DNA from: Strongylocentrotus droebachiensis
Taxonomy: Eukaryota > Echinodermata > Echinoidea > Camarodonta > Strongylocentrotidae
Assembly (NCBI GenBank): GCA_035222895.1
Contig: JAVYIG010006812.1
Span: 47,474-111,473, forward strand
Direction of reading: 5' to 3'
Length of the DNA: 64,000 nucleotides
Part shown: positions 12,401 through 26,272 of the stretch, one piece after another
Numbering within the stretch: the stretch's first letter is position 1
Layout: every line of letters starts with the position of its first letter
Notes under the pieces: model-generated
What the model saw: the letters and a program-made list of their open reading frames with translations, nothing else
What the model was told of the DNA's origin: nothing
Databases searched by the model: none
Position numbers and translations under genes: made by a program

Positions 12401-15400
12401 AGTCTCCCTAACACACTTAAGGACTGTAAATCAGTAGATAGTTTCAAGGCCAGCCTGAAAACTTATCTAATGGCTAACTTTAACTAATATCATCTTTTTT
12501 TAACTATGTATAATGTAATGTAAGCAAAATTGTACCTAAGTATATTATGTAGCTCATTGTAAGTGCCTTGAGCACCCTCTGGGTGGATATGTTGCACGAT
12601 ATAAATGTCTGTATTATTATTATTATTAATAATAGAAACAGGAATCATTTTCTCTTCTAGAAAGGCTTTCAGTCATTCAAATAATTGATGTTTCTCAATA
12701 TTGTTTTGTTTTTGTTCGGTTTTGTCCGGGTGATTACCCTTCAAAAGTACATCTGTAATTTGAGCTCGATTGTAAAGGCTTCTGAGTATTGGAGAGAAGA
12801 CCTGAGAGAGAAAAAAAAAATGTGTATTTCATACCTTTTGCAAATATGATATTACCTAGAACCACATAATACTAACATACCAGAAATGCCATTTGGTCAT
12901 TTCCTTTCTGTGCACATTGTTACCATTTCTGTCTTATTGTATCTCAAAGTAATGAAGATGATTGAGGCTTCTCTTTGATCTAACAGCCGGTGGTTTCATA
13001 CTTCCGAAGCATGGCCGGCCGGCCGTGATTCTCTCATAGTCCCACGTGTGTGCTAATCAAGCAAATTTGAGGCTAGGTGCAGTTGTTGGAAGTCTTCACT
13101 CAGAGAATGAAGCTGGCAAGAATGTAATTTCCAGAGGGACCCAGAAAAGAATTAGGTCGGTGTCTCTCAGACCTGCCTTTGAGGTTTGCCGAATCTCCCA
13201 GATTTGTTAGTTTTTAAACAGGATGGAAGTGGAATATGTGTCATGAAATTGTGTTCTTCCTTTGTAGATATATGGAGTGTTGTATTGATTGAATCAAGAG
13301 ATAATTGTATTGTGCTTTCAAATTATAATATCACTTGTTTGTGATTTCTGATGTAGTGATATAAATAATGTTCCTGGCATCATTTTATTATTATAGGTGC
13401 AAAACATTGAAATTAAAAAGAAAAGTCTTTAATGTAATATGTACAGTGTAATATACATGATTTGTACAGTTTACAAATCTTGTTTCCAATTGGTCATTAC
13501 ACATTACTTTGTTTACAATGTGTTGCATCGGTGCATTGTTCAAAGCAACAATTATTCTAAACTGCTGAAATAATTCTTTGATAATTTCACTTCTTTTGTC
13601 TAAATTTCAACATTAATGTTATGCTCCTTTTACAAAATAAGTAAATTTGAAGCACTGTTAGAAGTAGTGTGTATTCAAAAAGTTTATTTTTATTAATAAA
13701 CATGTATGTAAATGACAAATAACATTTATCAGAACAGGTTGAAAACTGGCTAAACATTCACTGAGAAGATAATTCTTTTCATAAGTGGTCTAGTTTTATG
13801 AACCACCCTATATATCTCATGATCGATAGAGAGTGAAGCTCCCAGATCTCTTATTCCTGTGAGGTTTGGTGAGATTTGTTGATCTGTATATTGGATTAAA
13901 TTCTTCTAGTTACTATTTTCATAGTCTCTAGAAGCAGATATATACCCTGCCTCCTCATCAGAGCAATCTTGTGATATCTTGTTAAAACTCATCATCTTTT
14001 ATGTCATCAGAGTTGTTAAGATGACAGATGCATTTAAAGGATCACTTAAACATGGAGTGAATCCTTGCAGAAGTTTTTTGGCAACTTGTTAGCAGGTCTG
14101 TTAGAGTTTCTACAAATTGTATGTATTTTAGTTTGCATACAAATTAGAGTTCAGGTATATTTAATTATGATGTATTGAATAAATTATCTCTCTGGGCATA
14201 TCATTGTGCAGGCATTTACAAATTTAAATTGCAATTGTAGAATTTGATGATATGATTATCTGAATACATTCTATAGATTCATCGGCACCAATGATCAAAG
14301 GATTTAATGCATTTCAAAAGAATCAATCATAAAATTTAGGTGAAAACTGAAGAAATATCTGAGTTATCTCCACTTTTTGGAAGAAAACTCTGAATTAGGT
14401 TGACTCCTATGTCTTCACATTCATTATGTGAAGAATGGTGCAAATATTAGTTTGACCTTAAAGGAATATTGATAGGGGCGACGAAGTGATTTAATCAAGC
14501 TCTTATTTAGGGTAAGAGAGAATGATGGATCATAAGCAATTAGCATCCTATTTCAAGAGCAGATGACATCAGAAAGCAAATGTGATCCATCCATGAGCAA
14601 TCTTACACTCCATGATTGCATTTTAGGTTTGCTTTAAGAATAATGAGGATATCTATAAGGAGCATTTTGTATTATAATAAATTGGGTTTCTACATACCGT
14701 GAGAATGACCAAATCATTGCTAATTGGTGATACACAGTATAGTGTCATAAATTGGATAGACAAAATATTCAAGACTCAAACAATTAGAAATTATAGGCAT
14801 CCAAGGGCCTTATTATGTATATCTCAAGGTTAAAATTTATATTGTCTGAAAATGGATTTTTGTGAATTATTTCTATAAGAGCAGGCTGACAAGCATCTTC
14901 TTTTAATAAAAGATATATTCTTCTGGTCTGTAGTATTTTACCAGCAAGTAATCCCCTGTAGAACCTAACTATCGCCACCACACACTTGCTCTTGTAAGAG
15001 CTTTAATACATTATTAATGGTTAGCGTTTTTGTAGACACAAAGTTCATCAAGTACTTGACAGGATGTGTCCTTTCTCTCCCTCTCTATTTACTCTTGCTG
15101 TCTGTGATGTCATAATGATGTCACACGTACAATAAATGTGTGTTTTCAGAGGATTTAGTGTCACCTGTGCATGATGTTTGGGCCATTCTAGAAGCTGTCT
15201 GTAGTGCAGCAGCAGACGTGACATGGGTGTATATTAAGTCTTGTAAATGTGTTTTATATTTATCGTTTATCTAGTGGAAGGAAAAAGAACAAACAGAGAA
15301 AAGGACCGGTACTTTACATAATGCTCTATTTCTGCACTCTATTTTAATACATCTTTTGACCTATTTATTGGAGGATATTTAGGAAGCCCATGTCAATTGG

Positions 15401-18400
15401 GCAAAAAGAATTTCCGTTTCGGTTTAATAAAATTTGGAGTGGACTATTAGGCTATTATTATTATTATTATTATTACATGTGGACAGAATTATGTTCCTAA
15501 ATATAATATTAAAAATCAATCATTAGAAGTCAGGGCATATGAAACATTCAAATAATATATGATACTGAGCTGTTAAAGGTAATACAAAGTTTTGGTATGG
15601 GGTCATGAATTTGGTTCAAATAAACATATTGGAAGCATATATGCGCTCCTACAATATTCAGTGATCGTTGTCCCAGTAGAAATCGAGTCTTAAGTTATGA
15701 AATTGTAAATAATAAACTCTTTATGTTGTATAGCTCCCTCTCAAGGCCAATATATAAATATAGCTATAAAACAATGTTTCTAGACTAAAATCGACAGATA
15801 GGCTATTCCCATTTGGATATTATATATCACAACTGCATATTCTGAGATTTTCATGGACGCAACTACCATAGTACGGCCGCAGGCGCTATTTGAAATATAT
15901 CAAAATTTACCGCGAGCACCGGTAAATTTTTATATTCAATTTTTCTCAAAAGCAAAAGTGTATTAGGGGCTAAATTTTCCAGTGCTTATAATACATCCAC
16001 AGGGGCATCCAAATATATCAAAATTGTAAAGAATCACTATCCACCTAATTTTCAAAATTTCCTAAAAATTTGTATTACCTTTAACTCAAAGTAAACATAT
16101 AAATTTATTTATCCTTTTTCGTTCCCTTTATTATTATTATTCTTTTATCGCAACCAGATGTCATATATAAATAAAAATACAAACAGATAGATAACAATGG
16201 TAGAAATAATGTACACAAAGTCAAAGCAACTGTAGAGTCTGATACGTAACATTGTGCTAAAATCAAATCATTACACATTATCAAATAAATTATTGAAAGC
16301 TCATGAGTACAATATTTCATAATGATTGAATTTAACCTCGTAAATAATTTGGGTAGTTATGTCTATAAATTGAGCAGCTAATAATGAAATTGATAATAAC
16401 ACTGGATAACAAAAAGAAAACACACGCCACAAAAATTACATAGATTCAGAATCGAGTTGTGAGTGATGGTACCATGTAATTTTACTACTTTTTCCCTTTT
16501 CTGTACATGGATTGGGTCGATCTATGAATGATATTGAGGAAGTATGTACTATACTATATCTGAAAGAAATGAAAGCATTAGCTCAGTCGCTATGGCATTC
16601 TAGAAGGTTTGAATATGGGCTGCAGCTTGTAGTACTTTATAAGAATACAATGTGTGTAACTATAGAGGGCACTATTCTACTTCAGCTCAGAGATACTTGA
16701 AGTTCATCACATCCTCCATCAGTATACATGTCATCATTAGATCCCATTCATACCTGTTTGTTTGTGGTAGAACCTTCTCGTTTGTTCATTCCTTGGAATA
16801 GGATTGTACATAATACAAATGCATATCAATTTAATACAAGATTTTGTTGATGAAATTGTAATCTACGGCAGACTACGCCATACTTACCTATACCATTAAT
16901 GCTATTCCCTTACTTTACCCGCTATTTACCGGCAAAGGTTTTCTCCTTAGAGAAAAACACAAAAAAGAGTCTGTAAACACAGACTAAGTCTTTTTGTGAC
17001 GTCATACTCCGTCGGAGTCACTGCAGGAAACCCCGACCGTCAGTAGTATATAAGGCCCCGCGCCAATAACACTTCCTCTTTCCTTTGCCGGCGCCTGTTG
17101 AAAGTACAACCCAATGTAATCAGGCGCGCTCGCAATCTTTTCACCGGCTCTTCAAGACTTCAACTCTTCACAAATAAAAACGATGTCAACAAACACCGCT
17201 AAGGATGGGTCCGTGACGGACATCCCAGCGAATGAAAAGGGGAACAAAACCCCATCAAAATCGAAAAAGACAATTTCGAAAACCAAGAAACCAACAGACA
17301 AGTCGAACCCCAAAAACGCGGGTGCTACCCCGGGGGTATCCAAGACTTTATCCCATGAGCCGATCTCTGATCGGGGGAAACGAAACCCTCCTCCCACGAA
17401 AGAAAAACCACCACGGAGGACGGAGGTAACTACACGAAAATCTAACCCCAAAAACGCGGGTGCTACCCCGGGGGTATCGAATATTACATCCCATGAGCCG
17501 ATCTCTGATCGGGGGAAACCAAACAACCCTCCCACGAAAGAAAATGAAATGAGCAGTGGACTACCACTGGGGACGGAGGTTATGAGCCCCAGCAGTGGGG
17601 ACGAGGTTGTCACTCCAATTCAACCAAACTTTCTTCCGGTAAACGTGATAACGGAGGGAGAATTACATGAGCAATCCGTCGATATATCTGAAAGAAATAC
17701 ACAAACAAGATTGCCCAAACAACCAACCATGTCCATGGATCCATCTGCAGCCGCGAACTGGTTTTTTCAGACTCTTCAGGCGGCTTTTCAGTCCGGAAAT
17801 CAACCCATTGTTGGGAATTTCTCGGTACCAAAATCAGGACCCACCGCACCGGCGACGGCAACCCAGCCCGACGGGCCGGGCGATTCTTCACACGACGACC
17901 CACCGGTATCCGCCGGGGACTCAGCCGGGCGTTCGCGGCCAAGACAACGAGAGGGAATCTCACGTCGCAGTCGGGAGGCTAGCCCTACCCCTCCTCGTTC
18001 TTTTCGACCTGGCTTAGCACGATATGCCGCCTCTATTCAACTCGATGATGAGTCTAACTCTGAACTTAGTTATCATCGACCTATGGCTGGTTCCAGGAAG
18101 AGAAAATGGACGGACTCTGCCTCTTCCTCGACACTCTCTGACATGGATTATACTGGCATTAGCAGAAAGCGAACTACCTTTTCTGTTCCAGACAATGACA
18201 TTCACATTGCCAGTGACTCTGCCTCTCTGTTGGGTGAAAGTGTTCATGAATTCCCCACCAAGGACGCAGATGATGTTAATATCAAGCCGCTTCAACCAGC
18301 GGAAATTATCACTAAATACTGCCCCCAGCTGAAGGCAGAACAAGCAGAACAACAGCAAAATGTTCCTAAACCAATTTTCTGTTTGGACTCTCATCTAAGT

Positions 18401-21400
18401 GGTGACAAACAAGCATCATCGTGTGCCATTAAGCTTGATGCTCCCTTCATATCGTGCGTGAACAGCCTGAGTGATAGAGGGACCAGACTGAAACCCCTGC
18501 GGAAGGAGGTAAGTCGCAAGTTTCCCTTCGGGGAAACTGAATATAAGGCCTTTTTCAAGGCCCCGTCCGTACCAGACGCTGCTACCCGAGTGGGGGACGC
18601 CAGGGCAAAAAGATCAACGTCGAGACGTAACCCCCTCCGCTCCCCCAAATTTAACATGATGGAATCACAGTTACACGCGGTTGACTCAGCAGCTCGGGGC
18701 TCAATGAGGCTCGCTGCCTATCAAACTTATTTACTCACTGCCCAACGTGAGGCAGACAAGCTCAATATCTCACCTGAAGATCGTAAGCTTATCTCAGACC
18801 TGCTACTGCAGATTGCAGAACTCCAATTTGAACAGGCGACTAGAACAAGCATCCTCGTTACTCGCCTTCGGAGATCGCTTGTCCTTGAACATCTCCAAAT
18901 AGAGAAAAATGCTGCAGCTCTCCTCCAAAAACTCCCTGTGAAAGGTGAAGATCTCTTCGGAGGAAAGTTTCAGGAGATCCTGGAATCCTCAATCACTGCA
19001 TCAAATACAGCAGACAAGACGGTGTACAAGTTATCTGCCCCATCGAGCTCAACCTATCGACACTCACACAACGATAGAGACCACACTCCCAGATACCGGG
19101 AGCCATCCACCCAGGGCCAGTCACCCCCGATTTTCAGCTGAGAGCAAAACGCCACAAAAGAAATGGGGAGACAACAAGCCCTTTCGAGGACAATCATCCT
19201 TTCGAGGACAATCGAAATTTCAGCAAAAATTCAAGCGCCACCCCGGCCGGGGGGGTCAACAATTCTGACTATCTGGCACGACCGTTGCGGGTCCCCCAAT
19301 ATCCCCTACCAGTAGGGGGGAGATTAAAAAACTTTCATACAAAATTGGCGACAGATCACCACCGACAAGTTTGTGCTCAGAACGATCCACCAAGGTTATA
19401 CCATTCAGATAGACCCAGTATACCAAAAATCTGGAAAATACAGAATGATCCTCAACCTAAAGAGACTAAATCACTTTGTTCCAAATCAACAGTTCAAGAT
19501 GGAAAGTCTCTCCAAAATCTTGCCTCTCATCCAATGCAACGAGTGGGCAGCAACTATAGACCTGTCGGATGCCTACCTACACGTCCCTGTAGCCCCCTGG
19601 TCACAGAATCTGCTCGGCTTCGCGATAGGGGAAAGAACATGTGTCTATCAAGCCCTCCCGTTCGGACTTCGCTCATCCCCTCGCATTTTCACTCTCATAG
19701 TAAGAGCAGTCGCAGCCGCACTACGAGAGAGAGGGATAAAAATATTCTGCTATCTCGACGACTGGCTGATTCTAGGCCTCTCACAACACTTCTACTTCTA
19801 CTTCTACGTCGGTACTTGACAGGATCCATCAGTCAGGATATAACGTCAAGGTTGAAATGTCTGGCAAGGTGCTCTTGTGCAGTGCAGTCAGTTGGTGTAT
19901 TATGTACAAGGTGCAAGTAAAAACAATTTTCAGCCATCAATGGTGTTTCTGGAATAGGGCTCCCTGGAAGGTTTCTGCTGTTGCAGAAACCAAGATATCT
20001 GGAGGGAGCATGTACCATGCTGCAACTGTCCGTGGGAAATAAGAGTGTTTGTAAAGCTCAGTACGGGCAGTGATTAGCTTGAATTTATTCGGGTGGAATT
20101 GCCTGGTGTTGTTCTGAGTCATAGGTGTGACAAACTGATCTGGATTTATTGCTACGAGGCCATGTTGAATCTTGTACAGTAGGGTTAGGCATGCAGCATG
20201 TCGACGTTTCTCCAGGGTATCCCACTTAAGGTCATTGATCATGGCAGACACACTTTCAGTATGGTGGTATCTCTGAAGGACAAATCGTGCTGCACGTCTT
20301 TGAACACCTTCAATTTTGGCTGTGTCTTTCTTCGTTGATGGATTCCATACTGTAGCACAATACTCAACATGGGGTCGGACAATGGATGTGTAAGCTTGTT
20401 GCCGTAACTTTTGGGAGGATCTTCTGAGATTTCGACTGATGAGACCAAGCATTTGATTTGCTTTAGATGTCGTGCCGTTGATGTGCTTTTGCCAGGACAG
20501 GTTGTTGGTCAGTAGGACGCCTAGGTATTTGTGCTCTTTGACTTCAGAAAGTTGAACATCTCCAAGATGGTAGTTTCCTTCCAGGTTGTTGCGCTTGAGT
20601 GAGAACCGAAGGAGGTGGCATTTATCAATGTTGAACTTCATCTGCCAGGTTTCTGACCACTGGTGAAGAAGATCAAGGTCCTGTTGCAGGGCATGGCGAT
20701 CATGCAAGTCCCGAATGGGACGATAGATGAGACAGTCGTCTGCAAACAGCTTCAGATTGGAGGAGATTCCATTAGGGATGTCATTGATGTATGTGATAAA
20801 GAAGAGCGGACCGAGAACTGTTCCTTGGGGGACGCCTGATGAAACGTGAGACCAATCAGATGTATGACCATCCACAACTACCCGTTGAGATCTCTCGGTA
20901 AGGAAAGCCCGAATCCATTCCAGTAAGTGGCCTCGAATGCCATAGTGGTGAAGTTTCAGCAAGAGGCGTTCGTGAGGGACTCTGTCGAAAGCTTTAGAGA
21001 AGTCTAATACGATGGAATCGACTTGTTCTCGCTGGTCGATGGATCTTGTTAGCTCATCAACAGTTGTTACTAGCTGTGTCTCGCAAGAGCGCCCAGAACG
21101 GAATCCATGTTGGCAATCATTTAAGATTTTGTTGTCATCATAGTGGTTCATCACTTGACTAAAGATGATGTGTTCCATGATCTTGCTGCATATAGCTGTG
21201 ATAGACACTGGACGGTAGTTGGAGGGGGTACAGCGGTCTCCCTTTTTGAAGATGGGTGCTACATTTGCTAGCCTCCAATCAGAGGGAACACATCCAGAGG
21301 TCAGGGATTGCTGAAATATGTGAGTCAGAATAGGTGCTAAGTCCTTGGCAAAACGCTTCAGGAAGCAGCCAGGGATGCTGTCAGGTCCAGTTGCCTTGTT

Positions 21401-24400
21401 GATGTTGATAGATTCAAGAAGATTCTGGACTCCATCTGATGTAATATGCATGTCTTCCATCAGTGGGTAGGGTGGTCCTGCAGGTTTTGGAATATCTGTC
21501 ACATCTTCTTCTGTGAATACGGACTGGAACTGCTTGTTTAGAAGGTTGGCTTTACCATTACTGTCGAATATTACTCTCTGGCCATCTTTGAGAGAGGATA
21601 TTCCAGTTGTCTCTTGTTTTTTAGATCTTATATAATTCCAAAAGGCTTTGTTGTTTTTGTTCATGCTATCACTTTTGAACATGTTGTTTTGGTATGTCCA
21701 GTAGTTATGTCTGATCTCTTTCCGCAGCAATTTCTGGTACTCCTTATAGGCCGTCCACTCTCCAGACTGCTTGGCTGCATTGTAGAGCCTTTGCTTCTTT
21801 CTAATCATTCTCCGTATCTTGTTGGTGATCCAACGGCTAGATCTGTTTGGTTTTGACATCTTAGATGGTATGTGTGTATCCATAAGGAGAATGATTTTCG
21901 ATCTGAAGATGTCCCAATTTTCTTGCACTGATCTTGAGCTGGGGTTGCTGCTAAGGAAATCTACCTGAAAGGTCCTAATATCAGACAGCAGGTCAGCAAC
22001 ATTAGCCTTACTGAAAATGTAGATCTTCCGTGGTGCCTTCTTTGCTAATCTGGGTTTGGAATTGATCTCAAAGGTAACTGCCTCATGATCACTCAAACCT
22101 GCAGTGACTTTGCAGTTACGGATGAAGTTGGGATGACTTGTTAAAACTATGTCCAGAATATTCTTGGTGGATCCAGATATCCTGGTGGGGTCCCTCACCA
22201 TCTGTTCTAAAAAGAAATCATTGCAGATGTCAAGCAACATTGAACATTTGGCTGCTTCAGTGGCATATGGCTTAACTGTTCTATTTGTCCAGTCAACATC
22301 GGCCAGATTGAAATCTCCCCCTACTATAAGGATCGGATCTTTGAACTTTGCACATATATCAGACAGGCTTTGTGCAAGGCCACGGAGGTTACCAAGGTCA
22401 GAATTTGGTGGTCTGTAGAAGGAGCCTATGATTAGTTTCTTGAAACCTTGGATGTTCAGTTCAATGAAAAGCACTTCTGCTCCTGATTCTACGAACTTGC
22501 ACTCTGTTGTGATAAGATCATCTTTCACCATGACAAATACACCTCCTTTCCTTGCATGGATTCTGTCTTTTCTGTAAGTTGTAAACCCTGGTGGGGTTAT
22601 TTCAGCTGTCAAGATATTCGGTTTCAAATGGGATTCAGTTCCTATAATCACATCTGGCTTGAGGCTATCAATCATGGCTTCCAAATGTGGAAGCTTGTTA
22701 ACCAGACCATCACAGTTGACAAGTAGACTTTTCAGGATTTTAGTCTGCTGTCTGTTGTTGGTAGATTTCTTTCCAGCTTGCCTCTTTGATCTGGTTGGAG
22801 ATGATGTGGCATTTGGTGATCCAATGTGGAAACTTCCACTATCTGATGATATTGTGTCACTGCAAGAGTTATCTATGCTGACTTCAGTGGTGTTGTTCAA
22901 ACAACTAAATGGATTATCTGTTGGCGTATCATTCAAAGTGCGGAAGAGGGATGGACTAATATTTGGAAGCCCACATTGGCAACAAATCCATGTCAGACTA
23001 GAATTTGCATAGGCATTGTAGATTTCATTTGACATAGGCATACACTCTGTGTGGTACCATCCATCACACTCCTCACATTGAAGACACCTTTGGCCCCATT
23101 TTGCAGCCTTTTTACAGATGAGACATGGATATTTGACAGGACGGGGGCCCGGGTTGACTTCTGTATCCCCAGCAATCAAGAGAAGAACCACCAGATATCC
23201 ATAATTTTGTTGGATGAATCGTACATCTAATTTGTGAGACTGGTGTTTCAACGAATAATATAAATCAGCGTCTTTTCCACAATCTTGAATTTGGCCAAAA
23301 CTGCCTGACTTAGAACATGTGCTTTCTGCATAGTTGTAGTCACTAAACAGACAGGTTCAGACCACAATCGATCTCGTCACCAGTCTGGGGTTTATCATAA
23401 ACAGAGAGAAATCAAAACTAACCCCAACCCGGAACCCGGAATTTCTGGGGGCATCCATAGATATCCAAAGTCAAAAAGCAACGCCAACACCTCACAGAAT
23501 CCTAAAGGTGCAAGAGACGGCTTCCAACCTACTCCATGCCCCAAAGTCCTCGGTCAAATACTGGCAGGTCTTCTTGGGTTTACTGGCAAGCCTAGTGGAT
23601 GTGGTACCTCAATGCAGACAACACATGAGAATTCTCCAAATCCACCTACAAAAATACCTATGCCCAACGTCACAGGCAAACAAGACAATGGTTCCCAACA
23701 ATTCCAGGACTCGAGCAGCAATTCAGTGGTGGTTGCATCTCCCCAATCTAACAGCAGGGAAACCTTTTCAAGTCCCCCCTCCAACCCTCACGATCCTAAC
23801 AGATGCATCGAAACAAGGTTGGGGAGCAGTGCTAGATCTCGACCAAACCGGGGGGGGCATGAAACCCTCTGGAAAGAAATTGGCACATCAACAAATTGGA
23901 AATGGTAGCTGTCCAACGGGCCCTCCTACATTTTCAGACAGAGATCGAGGGGAAGTCAATCCTCATAAAGTCAGACAACAAGACTGTAGTGGTTTTTATC
24001 AACCATCAGGGGGGAACCAGATCAAGAACCCTGTGCTTCCTAACATTGGAAATCCTTCAGTGGTGCATCAACCAGGCAATCTACATCCGGGCATCGTACA
24101 TACCGAGCAAGGACAACTACATTGGCGATTTCATATCACGGGGGAGATATCTACCGACGGAATGGATGCTCCACCCCGTGATAACGAGACACATCTTCAA
24201 TCAATTTGGCCAGCCGTCTGTCGACCTATTTGCTTCGGAACTGAACAGACAATTACAAACATATTGCACAAAACACGGACCCCAAGGCCCTGGCAACAGA
24301 TGCGTTCTCGATCCCGTGGAACAACGTTCTCAGCTACGCTTTTCCTCCCTTTGCAATCATCACAAGGGTACTGACCAAAGTCCGGGAGGAGAATGCCACC

Positions 24401-26188
24401 ACCCTCCTAATCGCCCCGTGGTGGCCCCGTCGACCATGGTTTCCATCTCTGGTGAACCTTCTGAACGATTACCCAGTAATCCTACCAGACAGAAAGGACA
24501 TACTGAGACAACCGGGGACAAAACAGTACTACCCGAATCCTTCGAGACTGAAACTAACACTCTGGCCAATTACAGGGCAACAGCACTTGCGGCGGGACTT
24601 TCTGAAAGGGCTGCCGATCTTACAGCACAGTGCCTCCGAGAGTCAACTAGATCCGCCTATGATTCAAGACTTCTGCACTACATCAGATAGTGCCGGGAAT
24701 CAGAGATTGATCCACCCAAAGTATCTTTAGGTGAGCTAGCTGAATTCCTTATCTCTCTTTATGACAAGGGTTTTTCACTTAACACTATTCGTGGCTATAG
24801 GTCAGCCATAGCTGTTATTCACAAAGGGTTTTCGAACGGCGAATCTGTATCCTCATCTATCATGCTGACAAGGTTAATGAAATCATTTTTTCTTACTAGA
24901 CCCAGTAAGAAGACGTTATCTCCTGCCTGGAGTCTCCCCAAGGTACTCCAAACTCTTAGTAGGGCCCCATATGAGCCCCTACACAAAGCTTCTCTTAAAG
25001 ACCTTACGATCAAGACAGTTTTTCTCCTGACAACAGCTTCTGGTCAACGTCGCAGTTCTGTCCATGCACTTACCACCAGCTCAGGTCACATACGCTGGGA
25101 GAAGAACAAAGTAAGGCTCCTCCCACATGCACGCTTCTTAGCCAAAAACCAACGTGAGTCATCCCAGCCCCTGGAGATTGTTCTTCCTTCTATACAGTCC
25201 CTCTCCTCCATCGCTGAAGATAAACTGTGGTGTCCAGTTAGAGCTCTAAAGTGGTACATAAACAGGACACAGAACTTACGGTCATCAGAGCAACTTTTCG
25301 TTAGTTGTCTACCACCACATAAAGCTGTCTCTCGTGATACCATCTCTCGTTGGATTGTGTCGGCTATCAAATCAGCGGGCCAGGTTGCCCTCCTTTCTGA
25401 CAGAATTCGAGCACATGACACAAGGGGCCTTGCTGCCTCATGGGCCCTCTTCAACGGTGCCTCCATGGAGGACATACTCAACGCTGCATACTGGTCAAGT
25501 TCAAACACCTTTACGGCATGCTACCTGTCCGATGTACTTCAGACTGAGACTGAGTTTGCAAGGGCAGTGCTGTCTTGCTCAAGATCTTAAACTGGGTGAG
25601 GAATTCACACGATGACTTATTTATGTTTTGGTCCATCATCTATCTGTGTTCCCTCCTCCCATAGTTAACATGTGGTAATCTAGCATTAATGGTATAGGTA
25701 AGTATGGCGTAGTCTGCCGTAGATTTGTATTTTCAGTAGTGAAAATCATATCTACTAAGTAGCCATACTTACCTATACCAAACCCGCCCTCCTTCCCCTT
25801 GAGTTAGATGATGGCGTAACAGGCGCCTTGGAAAGAGGAAGTGTTATTGGCGCGGGGCCTTATATACTACTGACGGTCGGGGTTTCCTGCAGTGACTCCG
25901 ACGGAGTATGACGTCACAAAAAGACTTAGTCTGTGTTTACAGACTCTTTTTTGTGTTTTTCTCTAAGGAGAAAACCTTTGCCGGTAAATAGCGGGTAAAG
26001 TAAGGGAATAGCATTAATGGTATAGGTAAGTATGGCTACTTAGTAGATATGATTTTCACTACTGAAAATACAAATTCTCTGTGTCACTCTGTGATTCCTC
26101 AGCTTCCCCCCCCCCCCCCCCAAAAAAAAAGAAGATAAAAGGTGAAAAAGATTTCATTTTGAAATCTCTTTCTCTCCTTCTCTCACTG

Positions 26189-26223
<35 letters not shown>

Positions 26224-26236
26224 CTCTTTCTCTTTT

Positions 26237-26272
<36 letters not shown>

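Larger units (their letters stand above)
19785..23339 (-). mobile_element. CR1-group LINE with 2A motif, nested in the DIRS element
   Basis: 3.56-kb antisense LINE lying between two copies of TCAC (19781-19784 and 23340-23343), a likely short target duplication. The 3' end (left side) has a 150-bp UTR ending in about three GTAGAA units, the short tandem tail usual in CR1/L2-type LINEs. One long open frame covers nearly the whole element. It inserted after the DIRS element was formed and looks recent, since the frame is intact. The 5' end seems slightly truncated. Confidence 0.85.
16860..26075 (+). mobile_element. DIRS-type tyrosine-recombinase retroelement, interrupted by a LINE
   Basis: A DIRS-order element spanning about 9.2 kb, of which about 3.56 kb is a later LINE insertion. 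Parts in order: left inverted terminal repeat, a gag-like open frame, reverse transcriptase, RNase H, tyrosine recombinase, internal complementary region, right inverted terminal repeat. Both outer ends carry AAT, the overlap used at the circle junction, and there is no other obvious target duplication, as expected for DIRS elements. The repeats are nearly identical, so the insertion looks young. The copy is broken: split by the LINE, with perhaps two to four further interruptions by eye. Confidence 0.85.
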
